From an uncultured Oscillibacter sp. (GTDB lineage: Bacteria; Bacillota; Clostridia; Oscillospirales; Oscillospiraceae): 64,000 nucleotides of DNA. A program made the position numbers and the translations under genes. Positions 37,436-45,055 of this stretch are shown one piece after another. The notes below the pieces were generated by a model. That model made no database searches, was not told where the DNA came from, and saw nothing but the letters and a program-made list of their open reading frames with translations. Numbering within the stretch: position 1 is the stretch's first letter; every line of letters starts with the position of its first letter. The stretch lies in contig CANPTW010000003.1 of assembly GCA_947577075.1 (NCBI GenBank), forward strand, positions 61,121 through 125,120. Reading direction: 5' to 3'.

Positions 37436-38389
37436 ATGAGCAAAGAAGCTGTTGGGCAAAATGGGGCTGTGCTTGGAAGTGCTGATTATTGGGATCATTT
37501 AAATCGATCCACCTACATTGGCACCGCCATGCAGCGGACGTCTGAAACAGAATATTTTGAAGCAGTTAAGCTGGCATGGTTCGTTGGTGGGGACCCGGCA
37601 AAGATTCGCAAATTGCAGAGCAAGCTAAACGAAATGCACATTGGCGAACACTTGACAGAAGACGGCGTTTATGGTAAGAAAACAGAGCAGGTAGTTGAGG
37701 GGTTCTTTGATGAACTGTTTCGTGGATCGTTCCATACCCTTACGTGGGTAAATCCCCTCCAGAGTTCTTCTACAGGAATCACTTCTGAACCTATTATAAA
37801 AAATGGAGAAACAATTTTTGCTCTTAGAGATTATTCCTCGAGAAGTACAACGGGCAAAGGCACAGTAGTGTTTCGCCCCGATATCCCTCACGGTAAATTT
37901 TCCAATACGCATATCAATACCGTTGAGGGAATCAGCCTGAAACATGGTCAATACGTTCCTTCATCCGAACTTCAACGCACGACTCTCAATTCGCTAAACC
38001 ATAAAGAAATATCTGACGACGCATATCGTGTCCTGAAAGATTTTGATGACACTGCCAAAAAGGTCCGTATTGGCGCAAGGGTTCTTTTAGTATTCGGTGC
38101 GGCTTCGGAAGCATGGGAATTATCCCAAACGATTGAATCGGATTTGCATGACGCGGATCGAAAAATTGGAAAGAAGACCTATTCCCGTGTTGCTAGTGTA
38201 GCCGGAAGCTGGTCACTAAGTGCCTTGGGTGCAAAAGGGGGTGCAATGGCAGGCGCTGCCATTGGAACCGCAATCATGCCCGGAGTGGGAACCGCAATTG
38301 GCGGAGTAGTTGGCGGCATAACGCTTGGTTTAGCCGGTTCGTTTGGGGGGGGAGCGCACTTGAAAAATGGATTGTTGATATTACTGTGA
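37436..38389 (+). CDS. Putative toxin-like protein: peptidoglycan-binding-like N-terminus, glycine-zipper C-terminus
   Basis: A 317-residue protein not recognised as a known family. RBS AAAGGAGG precedes the ATG. Residues about 52-95 (KIRKLQSKLNEMHIGEHL, then TEDGVYGKKTEQVVEGF) look like a peptidoglycan-binding repeat. The middle (100-200) is hydrophilic. Residues about 215-317 hold a hydrophobic segment (VRIGARVLLVFGAASEAW) and an alanine/glycine-rich zipper with GXXXG-type spacing (GAKGGAMAGAAIGTAI, GVGTAIGGVVGGITLG), able to insert in membranes. No classical signal peptide is present. Base composition and codon use are clearly more AT-rich than the surroundings. With the downstream small gene it could be a membrane-active effector/immunity pair; this is inference. 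Confidence 0.75.
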   Translation: MSKEAVGQNGAVLGSADYWDHLNRSTYIGTAMQRTSETEYFEAVKLAWFVGGDPAKIRKLQSKLNEMHIGEHLTEDGVYGKKTEQVVEGFFDELFRGSFHTLTWVNPLQSSSTGITSEPIIKNGETIFALRDYSSRSTTGKGTVVFRPDIPHGKFSNTHINTVEGISLKHGQYVPSSELQRTTLNSLNHKEISDDAYRVLKDFDDTAKKVRIGARVLLVFGAASEAWELSQTIESDLHDADRKIGKKTYSRVASVAGSWSLSALGAKGGAMAGAAIGTAIMPGVGTAIGGVVGGITLGLAGSFGGGAHLKNGLLILL

Positions 38390-38401
38390 CGGAGTGATTG
38401 C

Positions 38402-39001
38402 ATGTTCTGGAATCGTAAGCACAAAAAGCCTGTGCCTGAATGTCCGGCTTCGGATACGGCGGTATATCTGTGCCCTAGTGGGTTTTATTTTGACGAAAAA
38501 CCCATCCACCCTTCCTGTCAGATGCTCAGCCTATATCCTCATGAAATAATAGAAGGGGACCCCACGTTCTTAGCGTTTGCGCTCCGCTGTGCCAGCCTTA
38601 TTTTAGCGGACTATCCGCTTGTGTTGGAGTCTGTCATTGGAAATGATCACCTTGCTGACTGCTCTCCCATCATAGAAGCACACCGCAATTCTGGTGGACA
38701 ATTTATCCTCGCTGAAAAGCTTCGCCTTTTGGCAAGGGTAAACACGCCTACTCTCGTAACGCGGATGCCCGAATATGAGCATTGGCTTTATGAGTGCGAG
38801 TTTTATGCATACCGTGAGGAACTATCCAACGCACAGGTGCAGACGATTGCAAATGATTTGCGAAGTAGTGAGTTTGCGCTTAGAATATTCTATCATTCGT
38901 GCCATGACTATCTTTTGATCGAAACAGCGGAAGATACTTTGACTTGCATAAAGCATATACAAGAGCTCTGTTCTCAGGAAGGGCGAACGATATTCCATTG
39001 A
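38402..39001 (+). CDS. Unrecognised protein, possible immunity partner
   Basis: A 199-residue protein starting 12 bases after the toxin-like gene, with RBS CGGAGTG, and sharing its AT-rich composition. It starts MFWNRKHKKPVPECPASD, lacks a signal peptide, and has alternating acidic and hydrophobic stretches (FALRCASLILADYPLVLES, MPEYEHWLYECEFYAYREEL) with several Cys and His. I do not recognise a domain. Its size, coupling and position after a membrane-active-looking protein suit an immunity protein, but it may equally be an unrelated cargo gene. Confidence 0.75.
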   Translation: MFWNRKHKKPVPECPASDTAVYLCPSGFYFDEKPIHPSCQMLSLYPHEIIEGDPTFLAFALRCASLILADYPLVLESVIGNDHLADCSPIIEAHRNSGGQFILAEKLRLLARVNTPTLVTRMPEYEHWLYECEFYAYREELSNAQVQTIANDLRSSEFALRIFYHSCHDYLLIETAEDTLTCIKHIQELCSQEGRTIFH

Positions 39002-39103
39002 TGTAACCTGCGATGGAGAATATAACATAAATAAATGAGATAGATACAAAAAGACGCTACAAAGAAAATCGGCGGCTTTATGGAGAAGGTCATGTGAAAC
39101 CCA

Positions 39104-39142
39104 AGCGCCGGAGGGCAGAAACCCGCTCTACGGCGCTCTTTT
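39104..39142 (+). terminator. Terminator of the AT-rich island operon
   Basis: AGCGCCG (39104-39110) pairs with CGGCGCT (39131-39137) across a partly paired interior and is followed by CTTTT. It lies about 100 bases after the second island gene. Confidence 0.6.
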
Positions 39143-39235
39143 GTCCTATCTAGACCTTTCCGGCCATTTCCACGTGTGGGTCAAGGCGTGGGCCTAACGA
39201 TTTTCTAACGCCATAAACGCACCTAAAAAAGTTGC

Positions 39236-39271
39236 GAAAACCCACCGAAATCATCAAATTTCGGTGGGTTT
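39236..39271 (-). terminator. Terminator of tRNA-Pro
   Basis: On the minus strand AACCCACCGAAAT pairs with ATTTCGGTGGGTT across a short loop and is followed by TTCG, directly after the CCA end of the tRNA. Confidence 0.85.
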
Positions 39272-39272
39272 G

Positions 39273-39348
39273 TGGTCCGAGATGGGAGACTCGAACTCCC
39301 GGCCTGATGGTCCCAAACCACCCGCGCTACCAACTGCGCTAATCCCGG
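39273..39348 (-). tRNA. tRNA-Pro (anticodon TGG)
   Basis: A 76-base gene with a full cloverleaf. The acceptor arms CCGGGAT/ATCTCGG form seven pairs with one G-U. The D-stem is GCGC/GCGC with AGTTGGTA, the anticodon arm is GGTGG-TTTGGGA-CCATC with anticodon TGG reading CCA/CCN proline codons, and the T-arm is GGGAG-TTCGAGT-CTCCC. The 3' ACCA is encoded. It is transcribed toward the AT-rich island, whose far end begins only a few bases beyond its terminator, the usual relation of a tRNA 3' end to an integrated element. Confidence 0.95.
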
Positions 39349-39378
39349 ATATCAACTTTTTAATTGTGGCCAAACATG

Positions 39379-39528
39379 TGGTCGGCGCCGGTTTTCGACC
39401 GACTACCGACAAGGGGAAAAGCGCCCTCATCCCATGTGCCCCAAGGGCCTCCGGGCTTTCCGGGTCCCGCGCCCCGAACCTGGACCCCTGTTTCCGAAGA
39501 GGCGCAGTACCGACTCCGCTATCCCCGG
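39379..39528 (-). pseudogene. Degenerate tRNA-Pro-like sequence
   Basis: On the minus strand the sequence starts CCGGGGATAGCGGAGTCGG, close to the 5' half of the intact tRNA-Pro. About 150 bases later it ends GGTCGAAAACC-GGCGCCG-ACCA, resembling a T-arm, acceptor strand and CCA end. The putative acceptor strands pair at about five of seven positions. The centre is too long and does not fold as a tRNA. It lies between the tRNA promoter and the intact tRNA, so it is probably a decayed or insertion-interrupted duplicate. Confidence 0.45.
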
Positions 39529-39566
39529 ATAGCCGGCTTTTCTGCAAGATCTGGTCAACTGTGCTG

Positions 39567-39595
39567 ACTATAACACGAGTATGGTGAAAAAGCAA
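39567..39595 (-). promoter_or_regulatory. Promoter of the tRNA-Pro locus
   Basis: On the minus strand TTGCTT (39595-39590), a 17-bp spacer and TATAGT (39572-39567). The -10 lies within a 19-base sequence (39555-39573) identical to the right end of the MITE-like element at 41,065-41,083. Confidence 0.6.
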
Positions 39596-39744
39596 GCCTT
39601 TCCTGCCTGGGGGCGGGGCAAAAATTTTCCTGAAATTTTCTGCGCCCGGTGCAAAAGGACGCGGCCCTATGCTATAATACCCTCAACAGCGATGCGTTTC
39701 CAAAACCAACGCCCGTGTTACTCTTAATAAAAGAAGGCGATTTT

Positions 39745-40608
39745 ATGTGGGTACTCTTCGCGTTTGGCTCCGCGCTCTTTGCGGGGCTTACCGCCATCCT
39801 GGCGAAGTGCGGCGTCCGCCGGACGGATTCCACGGTGGCCACGGCCATCCGCACCGTCATTGTGCTGGCGTTCTCCTGGGTAATGGTCTTCCTCACCGGG
39901 GCCCAGTCCGGCCTGGGGACGGTGGGGGGGCGGACACTGCTGCTCCTCGTCCTCTCGGGCCTGGCGACCGGGGCTTCCTGGCTCTGCTATTTCAAGGCGT
40001 TACAGCTTGGGGACGTCAATAAGGTGACCCCCATTGACAAGAGCAGCACCGTGCTGACCGTTCTCCTGGCGTTTGTCCTTCTGCGGGAGCCCATCAGCGG
40101 CTTCAGGGCTGCGGGCGTCCTGTGCGTCGGGGCGGGCACCTATCTGATGATTGAGAAAAAGGCCCCGCAGGGAGCGGAAAAGGAGGACGGGCGCTGGCTG
40201 CCCTACGCACTGGGCTCCGCCGTGTTTGCCAGCCTCACGGCTATTTTGGGAAAGCTGGGCATCAGCGGCGTGGACTCCAATCTGGGCACGGCGATCCGCA
40301 CCGGCGTGGTGCTGGTTATGGCCTGGGCAATGGTGTTCGTCTCAGGGAAAGGAGCCGCCCTCAAAGAAGTGCCCCGGGGGGAGCTGGGCTTCATCTGCCT
40401 GTCCGGACTGGCCACCGGGGCCTCGTGGCTGTGTTACTACCGGGCCCTGCAGGACGGCCCTGCCAGCGTGGTGGTGCCCATCGACAAGCTGAGCATTCTG
40501 GTAACGGTTGCCTTCTCCGGCCTCGTCTTCCATGAGAGGCTGAGCCGGAAAGCGGCGCTGGGCCTCCTCCTGCTCACCGGAGGGACGCTGATCATGCTCC
40601 GGGGCTGA
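39745..40608 (+). CDS. EamA-family (DMT) transporter
   Basis: A 287-residue protein from the ATG at 39745 (RBS AAGAAGGCG). Ten membrane segments are arranged as two homologous halves; the internal repeat is obvious in LSGLATGASWLCYFKALQ and LSGLATGASWLCYYRALQ. It belongs to the drug/metabolite transporter superfamily, which exports amino acids, nucleosides or other small metabolites. The substrate is unknown. A perfect TATAAT (39675-39680) lies upstream. It is a single-gene unit followed by a strong hairpin. Confidence 0.88.
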   Translation: MWVLFAFGSALFAGLTAILAKCGVRRTDSTVATAIRTVIVLAFSWVMVFLTGAQSGLGTVGGRTLLLLVLSGLATGASWLCYFKALQLGDVNKVTPIDKSSTVLTVLLAFVLLREPISGFRAAGVLCVGAGTYLMIEKKAPQGAEKEDGRWLPYALGSAVFASLTAILGKLGISGVDSNLGTAIRTGVVLVMAWAMVFVSGKGAALKEVPRGELGFICLSGLATGASWLCYYRALQDGPASVVVPIDKLSILVTVAFSGLVFHERLSRKAALGLLLLTGGTLIMLRG

Positions 40609-40650
40609 GGGGGCCCCTGCGGAGTGCCGGAGTCCTGTTCAATGCTGCGG

Positions 40651-40692
40651 AAAAAGCGCCGGAGAGTCCTCTCTCCGGCGCTTGGCGGTTTT
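40651..40692. terminator. Bidirectional-type terminator after the EamA gene
   Basis: A perfect 13-bp stem AAGCGCCGGAGAG/CTCTCCGGCGCTT with a TCCT loop (40654-40683). Five As flank it on the left, giving a T-run for the minus strand, and GGTTTT follows on the right. Confidence 0.75.
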
Positions 40693-40751
40693 GGCAGCAC
40701 CCAAGGCAGCCCCCGGCTAGGGCCTGATTGAAACATGCCAAAACACCCAAT

Positions 40752-40850
40752 CAACGGATATTTTTCCGCGGATGCTTCGCTGATTTGACTTGAAATCCGC
40801 CAGGATTCCTGCGTCAAATCGCCTTGCCTGGCAAAAAATCCGTCCGAATC
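40752..40850. repeat. Palindromic intergenic element
   Basis: Outer arms CGGATATTTTTCCG and GGCAAAAAATCCG are near-complementary, and an inner GATTTGAC pairs with GTCAAATC. It lies within the 654-bp gap 40609-41262, beside the MITE-like element. No T-run or gene is associated. Confidence 0.4.
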
Positions 40851-40889
40851 CGGCATTTCGCAGGTTTTAAAACAGACTCCAGACCGGGG

Positions 40890-41083
40890 TTATAGTCAAC
40901 GCAGTTGAAAAGAAGCATACCCTTCTTTTCAACCGGCGGGCCATAGGCCCGCCGGGGCGCAAAGCGCCTGTGCGTTTCCTATGAAGTCAAGCACCGTGAG
41001 CCGCTCACGCGGCTTACGGCGCTGTAAAACAGCGCCGTATGGAAAAGAATCCTCTGGACTCTTTTCAACTGTGCTGACTATAA
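40890..41083. mobile_element. MITE-like element with 24-bp terminal inverted repeats
   Basis: The left end TTATAGTCAACGCAGTTGAA and the right end (read inward) TTATAGTCAGCACAGTTGAA continue with AAGA, matching at 22 of 24 positions. Inside are several hairpins (GAAAAGAA/TTCTTTTC at both ends, CCGGCGGGCC/GGCCCGCCGG, ACGGCGCTGT/ACAGCGCCGT), so the whole 194 bp can fold. It has no coding capacity. The ends TTATAG/CTATAA allow a TA target duplication. A solo 19-base copy of the right end lies at 39555-39573. Confidence 0.6.
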
Positions 41084-41262
41084 AAGAATTTGTGGACCCG
41101 TTTACGGGTTGCGGGAACAAGAAAGGGGAAGAAAAGCCCCCTAAGGGGTGGCCCGTAAAAGAAATGCCGCCGGCAAACCTTTCGGGGCCCCTTAGGGGGA
41201 GCTTCGTCCGTATCATGCCCTTCCAGGGCTTCTCAAGCCTCCGGCCTTGCCGAAGGTTTTGC

Positions 41263-42951
41263 CTATTTCTTGAAGCTGTCCTTCAGACTGACGCTCCGGT
41301 TGAACACCAGATGGCCCGGGGCGCTGTCCCTGCCGTCCAGGCAGAAATAGCCCTGCCGCAGGAACTGGAAGTTCGCCGGGGCCTGGGCCTCCGCCAGGGA
41401 GGCCTCCACCTTGCAGCCTGTCAGCACTTCCAGGGAGTTGGGGTTCAGGCAGTCGATAAAGTCCTTGTCCGCCGCGTCGGGGTTCTCGTCGGAGAAGAGG
41501 TTGTCGTACAGCCGGACCTCCGCCTCCGCGGCGGTGGCGGCGTCCACCCAGTGGATGGTGGCGCCCTTGACCTTCCGGCCGTCGGCGGGGTCGCCCCCCC
41601 GGCTCTCGGGGTCGTACTCGCAGAGAATCTCCGTCACGTTCCCCGCCTCGTCCTTTACGCAGCCGGTGCAGCGGATGAGATAGGCCCCCTTCAGGCGGCA
41701 CTCCGGTCCGCCGGGGTAGAGCCGCTTGTACTTGGGCACGGGGGTTTCCAGGAAGTCCTCCGCCTCCACCCAGAGGGTCCGGGAGAAGGGGACTTCCCGG
41801 GTCCCGGCGGCGGGGTCCACGGGGTTGTTTTCCACGGTCACAGTCTCCGTCTTCCCCTCGGGGTAGTTGGTGACGGTGAGCTTCACGGGCCGGAGGACCG
41901 CCATGACCCGCTCCGCCGTGGCGTTCAGGTCCTCCCGGAGGCAGTGCTCCAAAAAGCCGTATTCCACCACGTTGGCGGACTTTGCAACGCCGATGCGCTC
42001 GCAGAAGTTCCGGATGGACCGGGGGGTGTAGCCCCGGCGGCGGAGGCCGCACAGGGTGGGCATCCGGGGATCGTCCCAGCCGGAGACCCGGCCCTCCTCG
42101 ACGAGGCGGCGGAGCTTCCGCTTGCTCATCACCGTGTGGTCGATCCCCAGGCGGGCGAACTCGATCTGCCGGGGCTTGGCGGACAGGTCGCAGTGCTCCA
42201 CCACCCAGTTGTACAGGGGCCGGTGGGCCTCAAATTCCAGGGAGCAGAGAGAGTGGGTGATGCCCTCCAGGGCGTCCTGGATGGGGTGGGCGAAGTCATA
42301 CATGGGGTAGATGCACCACTTGGTTCCGTGGCGGTGGTGGGGCAGGTGGTTGATCCGGTAGAGCACCGGGTCCCGCATGTTGAAGTTGCCGCTGGCAAGG
42401 TCGATCTTGGCCCGGAGGGTCATGGCCCCGTCGGGGAACTCCCCGGCCCGCATCCGGCGGAAGAGGTCCAGGCTCTCTTCCACAGGCCGGTCCCGGTAGG
42501 GGCTCCGGGCGGGGACGCCCACGCCGCCCCGGTATTCCCTGAATTCCTCCGGGCTGAGCTCACAGACGTAGGCCAGGCCCTTTTGGATCAGCAGCTCCGC
42601 CTGGCGGTAGTCCTCCTCAAAGTAGTCGGACCCGTAGAAGAAGCGGTCCCCCCAGTCGAAGCCCAGCCAGTGGATGTCCTCCTTGATGGCCTCCACAAAC
42701 TCCTCGTCCTCCTTGGTGGGGTTTGTGTCGTCCATGCGGAGGTTGCAGAGGCCCCCGTATTTTTCCGCGGTGCCGAAGTCAATGGTCAGGGCCTTGCAGT
42801 GGCCGATGTGGAGGTAGCCGTTGGGCTCCGGGGGAAAGCGGGTGTGAACGGTCATGCCCTCATACTGCCCGCCGGGGGCGACGTCCTCCTCAATGAATGC
42901 GTGGATAAAGTTCCGGCTTTCCAGTTCCGGCAGTTTGTTCTCGTCCGCCAT
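41263..42951 (-). CDS. glnS: Glutaminyl-tRNA synthetase
   Basis: A 562-residue class I enzyme. It has the HIGH motif in RFPPEPNGYLHIGHCKA, GLCNLRMDDTNPTKEDEE, CIYPMYDFAHPIQDALEGITHS in the Gln-specific region, the KMSKS-type VMSKRKL, and the GlnRS beta-barrel anticodon domain at the C-terminus. It charges tRNA-Gln directly. Many Firmicutes lack it and use GatCAB amidation, so its presence reflects the GlnRS-bearing subset of Clostridia. The RBS is GGGAGGAC, and the promoter is excellent. Confidence 0.97.
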   Translation of the reverse strand: MADENKLPELESRNFIHAFIEEDVAPGGQYEGMTVHTRFPPEPNGYLHIGHCKALTIDFGTAEKYGGLCNLRMDDTNPTKEDEEFVEAIKEDIHWLGFDWGDRFFYGSDYFEEDYRQAELLIQKGLAYVCELSPEEFREYRGGVGVPARSPYRDRPVEESLDLFRRMRAGEFPDGAMTLRAKIDLASGNFNMRDPVLYRINHLPHHRHGTKWCIYPMYDFAHPIQDALEGITHSLCSLEFEAHRPLYNWVVEHCDLSAKPRQIEFARLGIDHTVMSKRKLRRLVEEGRVSGWDDPRMPTLCGLRRRGYTPRSIRNFCERIGVAKSANVVEYGFLEHCLREDLNATAERVMAVLRPVKLTVTNYPEGKTETVTVENNPVDPAAGTREVPFSRTLWVEAEDFLETPVPKYKRLYPGGPECRLKGAYLIRCTGCVKDEAGNVTEILCEYDPESRGGDPADGRKVKGATIHWVDAATAAEAEVRLYDNLFSDENPDAADKDFIDCLNPNSLEVLTGCKVEASLAEAQAPANFQFLRQGYFCLDGRDSAPGHLVFNRSVSLKDSFKK

Positions 42952-42989
42952 GGCAGAAGTCCTCCCAATGTAAAATAAAATGACATCTT

Positions 42990-43018
42990 ATTATACAGAA
43001 CCGGAAGCGGAATTTCAA
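42990..43018 (-). promoter_or_regulatory. glnS promoter
   Basis: On the minus strand TTGAAA (43018-43013), a 17-bp spacer and a perfect TATAAT (42995-42990), about 40 bases before the glnS start. Confidence 0.8.
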
Positions 43019-43038
43019 GGGGGGATTTCGTCGGGATA

Positions 43039-43056
43039 TTCAAACTTTCTTCAAAC
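43039..43056. promoter_or_regulatory. Tandem 11-bp-period repeats upstream of htrA
   Basis: TTCAAAC occurs at 43039-43045 and 43050-43056, a period of 11 bp, typical of OmpR/PhoP-class regulator sites. A TATACT -10-like box for the rightward gene lies at 43085-43090. Confidence 0.4.
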
Positions 43057-43247
43057 TTCTTTCAGCAATTTTTAAGTTCTCCCGTCTATACTAAGGCCAT
43101 CCAATCAAACAGGAGGCGGCCCTCCCGAGGAAGGCTTTGCAAAATTCAAAAACCAGACAATCCCAGTTCACACGTTCGACACGAATTCCTGTTATCTTAG
43201 CTTCTAAGAAAAGCAGAAACGGGATACATAATAAGGAGGAAGGAATT

Positions 43248-44621
43248 ATGTATAACGACGAAAGCAACCTGTACAACTACACCTACCGCAAGGACGGAAG
43301 CGAACTCTCCCACCAGCGGGAGAGCGTCCGCCCGGCCGGACAGCCCGGCCCCCAGGGGCCCGAATTGGAGGGGAAGCCTGTGAAGAAAAACCGCCTGGGC
43401 CTGAAAATTGCCGCCCTGGCCCTGAGCTGCGCCTTGCTTGGCGGAGCGGCGGGGGGCGGAGCGGTCTGGGCCGTCTCCCGGACGGCGGGAAGTGAAAGCG
43501 GGATCAACGTCTCCAGCCGCCCCGCCACCCAGGTGGCCCTGCACAGCGTGGACGGGAAAACCCTGCTGAGCGACGCGGAGGTCTATGCCGCCAACGTCAA
43601 CAGCGTGGTGTCCATCCGGACCTCGGCCACCGCCGGGTATAACTTTTACGGCCAGCCGGTGCAGACGGCCTCCGCCGGGTCCGGCTTCGTGCTGAGCAAG
43701 GACGGCTACATCCTTACCAATTACCATGTGGTGAAGGGCGCGGAAACGGTCACCGTCACCCTGTACAACGGAGACGAGTTCGACGCGAAATATATCGGAG
43801 GGGAAGAGGACTACGACATTGCCGTCATCAAGGTGGAGGCGGAGGAGCTCCAGCCCGTCACCCTGGGGGACAGCGCCGCGCTGAACGTGGGGGACCACGT
43901 CCTTGCCATCGGCAACCCCCTGGGAGAGCTGACCTTCTCCATGAGCGGCGGCATGGTTTCCTGCGTGGACCGGGCCATCAACGTGGACGGGACTCCCTTC
44001 AACATGATCCAGACCGACGCGTCCATCAACCCCGGAAACTCCGGCGGGCCCCTCTTTAACCAGTACGGCGAGGTGGTGGGCATCGTCTCCGCCAAATACT
44101 CGCAGTCCTCCAACGGCACCTCCGCCGAGGGCCTGGGCTTCGCCATCCCTATGAACGACGTGTTTTCCATGGTAAAGGACATCATGGCCAACGGCTACGT
44201 CTCCAACCGGGCGTATCTGGGCATCACCCCCCAGACCCTGACCGAGGGCACGGCGGCCCAGTTCCACTATGACGTCACCGCCGGCGTGTTCATCAACTAT
44301 GTGGAGCCCGACAGCGCCGCCGACAAGGCGGGGCTGAAAATGGGGGACGTCATCACCAAGGTGGACGGCACGGACATTAAAACCGTGGAGGACCTGAACC
44401 TGGCGAAAAAGAAATATTCCGCCGGAGACACCGCCACGCTGGAGGTCTACCGCCCCGATGGGACCGTCACCGTGGAGATCACCTGGGGCGCGGCCCCCCG
44501 GGAGGAGCAGGCCCAGGAGCAGCAGTCGTATCCCGGCGGCGGAGACAACGGCTCCGGCGGCGGAAACGGCGGCTACTACTCCAACCCCTTTGAGGATCTG
44601 TTCCGCTATTTCTACGGTTGA
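43248..44621 (+). CDS. HtrA/DegP-like membrane-anchored serine protease
   Basis: A 457-residue protein from the ATG at 43248 (RBS AAGGAGGAAGG). A hydrophilic cytoplasmic N-terminus (1-60) leads to one membrane segment (about 50-75). The trypsin-like domain follows, with triad His in LTNYHVVKGAE, Asp in DYDIAVIKV and Ser in NPGNSGGPLF. A PDZ domain (about 330-420, PDSAADKAGLKMGDVI) comes next, and a Gly/Gln-rich tail. It degrades misfolded proteins outside the membrane. Tandem 11-bp-period repeats upstream suggest control by an OmpR-family stress regulator, like CssR control of Bacillus htrA. Confidence 0.93.
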   Translation: MYNDESNLYNYTYRKDGSELSHQRESVRPAGQPGPQGPELEGKPVKKNRLGLKIAALALSCALLGGAAGGGAVWAVSRTAGSESGINVSSRPATQVALHSVDGKTLLSDAEVYAANVNSVVSIRTSATAGYNFYGQPVQTASAGSGFVLSKDGYILTNYHVVKGAETVTVTLYNGDEFDAKYIGGEEDYDIAVIKVEAEELQPVTLGDSAALNVGDHVLAIGNPLGELTFSMSGGMVSCVDRAINVDGTPFNMIQTDASINPGNSGGPLFNQYGEVVGIVSAKYSQSSNGTSAEGLGFAIPMNDVFSMVKDIMANGYVSNRAYLGITPQTLTEGTAAQFHYDVTAGVFINYVEPDSAADKAGLKMGDVITKVDGTDIKTVEDLNLAKKKYSAGDTATLEVYRPDGTVTVEITWGAAPREEQAQEQQSYPGGGDNGSGGGNGGYYSNPFEDLFRYFYG

Positions 44622-45055
44622 GCTCCACAGTCTCCCAGGAGACGGAACGAGATACGTCCTCCCGCGCCCGGGGGCGGCTTCGCGGCAGACGCTGCGGCAG
44701 GGCAAAAGGCCGTCATGCGGCGGGCGGGGATGGTGTATATAGATGAGGCAGGGCGGGACCACCCGCCGGAATGGTGAAATGCCGTTATAAGAACCGATCT
44801 GCGAAGGCTCCCCACACAAGCCTGTCCGCAGATCCGTTCTGAAAACAAAGAACCTGTATTCGCAGCCGGGGGATGCCGGATGGGCGAGGATTTTCCCCGC
44901 CGGACAAGGAGCTTTTCCGCGGGAATCCCGACGGATTTCAAGGGAAAGCGGCGCGGCATGCCGGGAAAAAGACCGCCCAGACAGGATTCAACGGTTGTGA
45001 ATACAGGTTCAAAGTGCGGGAGGGCCGGATATCCGGGCCCTCCCGCGACGTGTTT
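44622..45055. other. Intergenic region with inverted repeats
   Basis: There is no convincing gene in these 434 bp. They contain a local GATCTGCG/CGCAGATC hairpin (about 44,799-44,835). A 12-bp inverted pair GAACCTGTATTC (44850-44861) and GAATACAGGTTC (44999-45010) spans about 160 bp. At 45017-45045 a long GC stem GCGGGAGGGCC/GGGCCCTCCCGC could end the minus-strand operon, although its T-run is weak. Confidence 0.5.

Noticed and set aside
39264..39587. Plus- and minus-strand open frames across the tRNA region
   Set aside because: They run through a tRNA with a complete cloverleaf and its terminator; no ribosome site.
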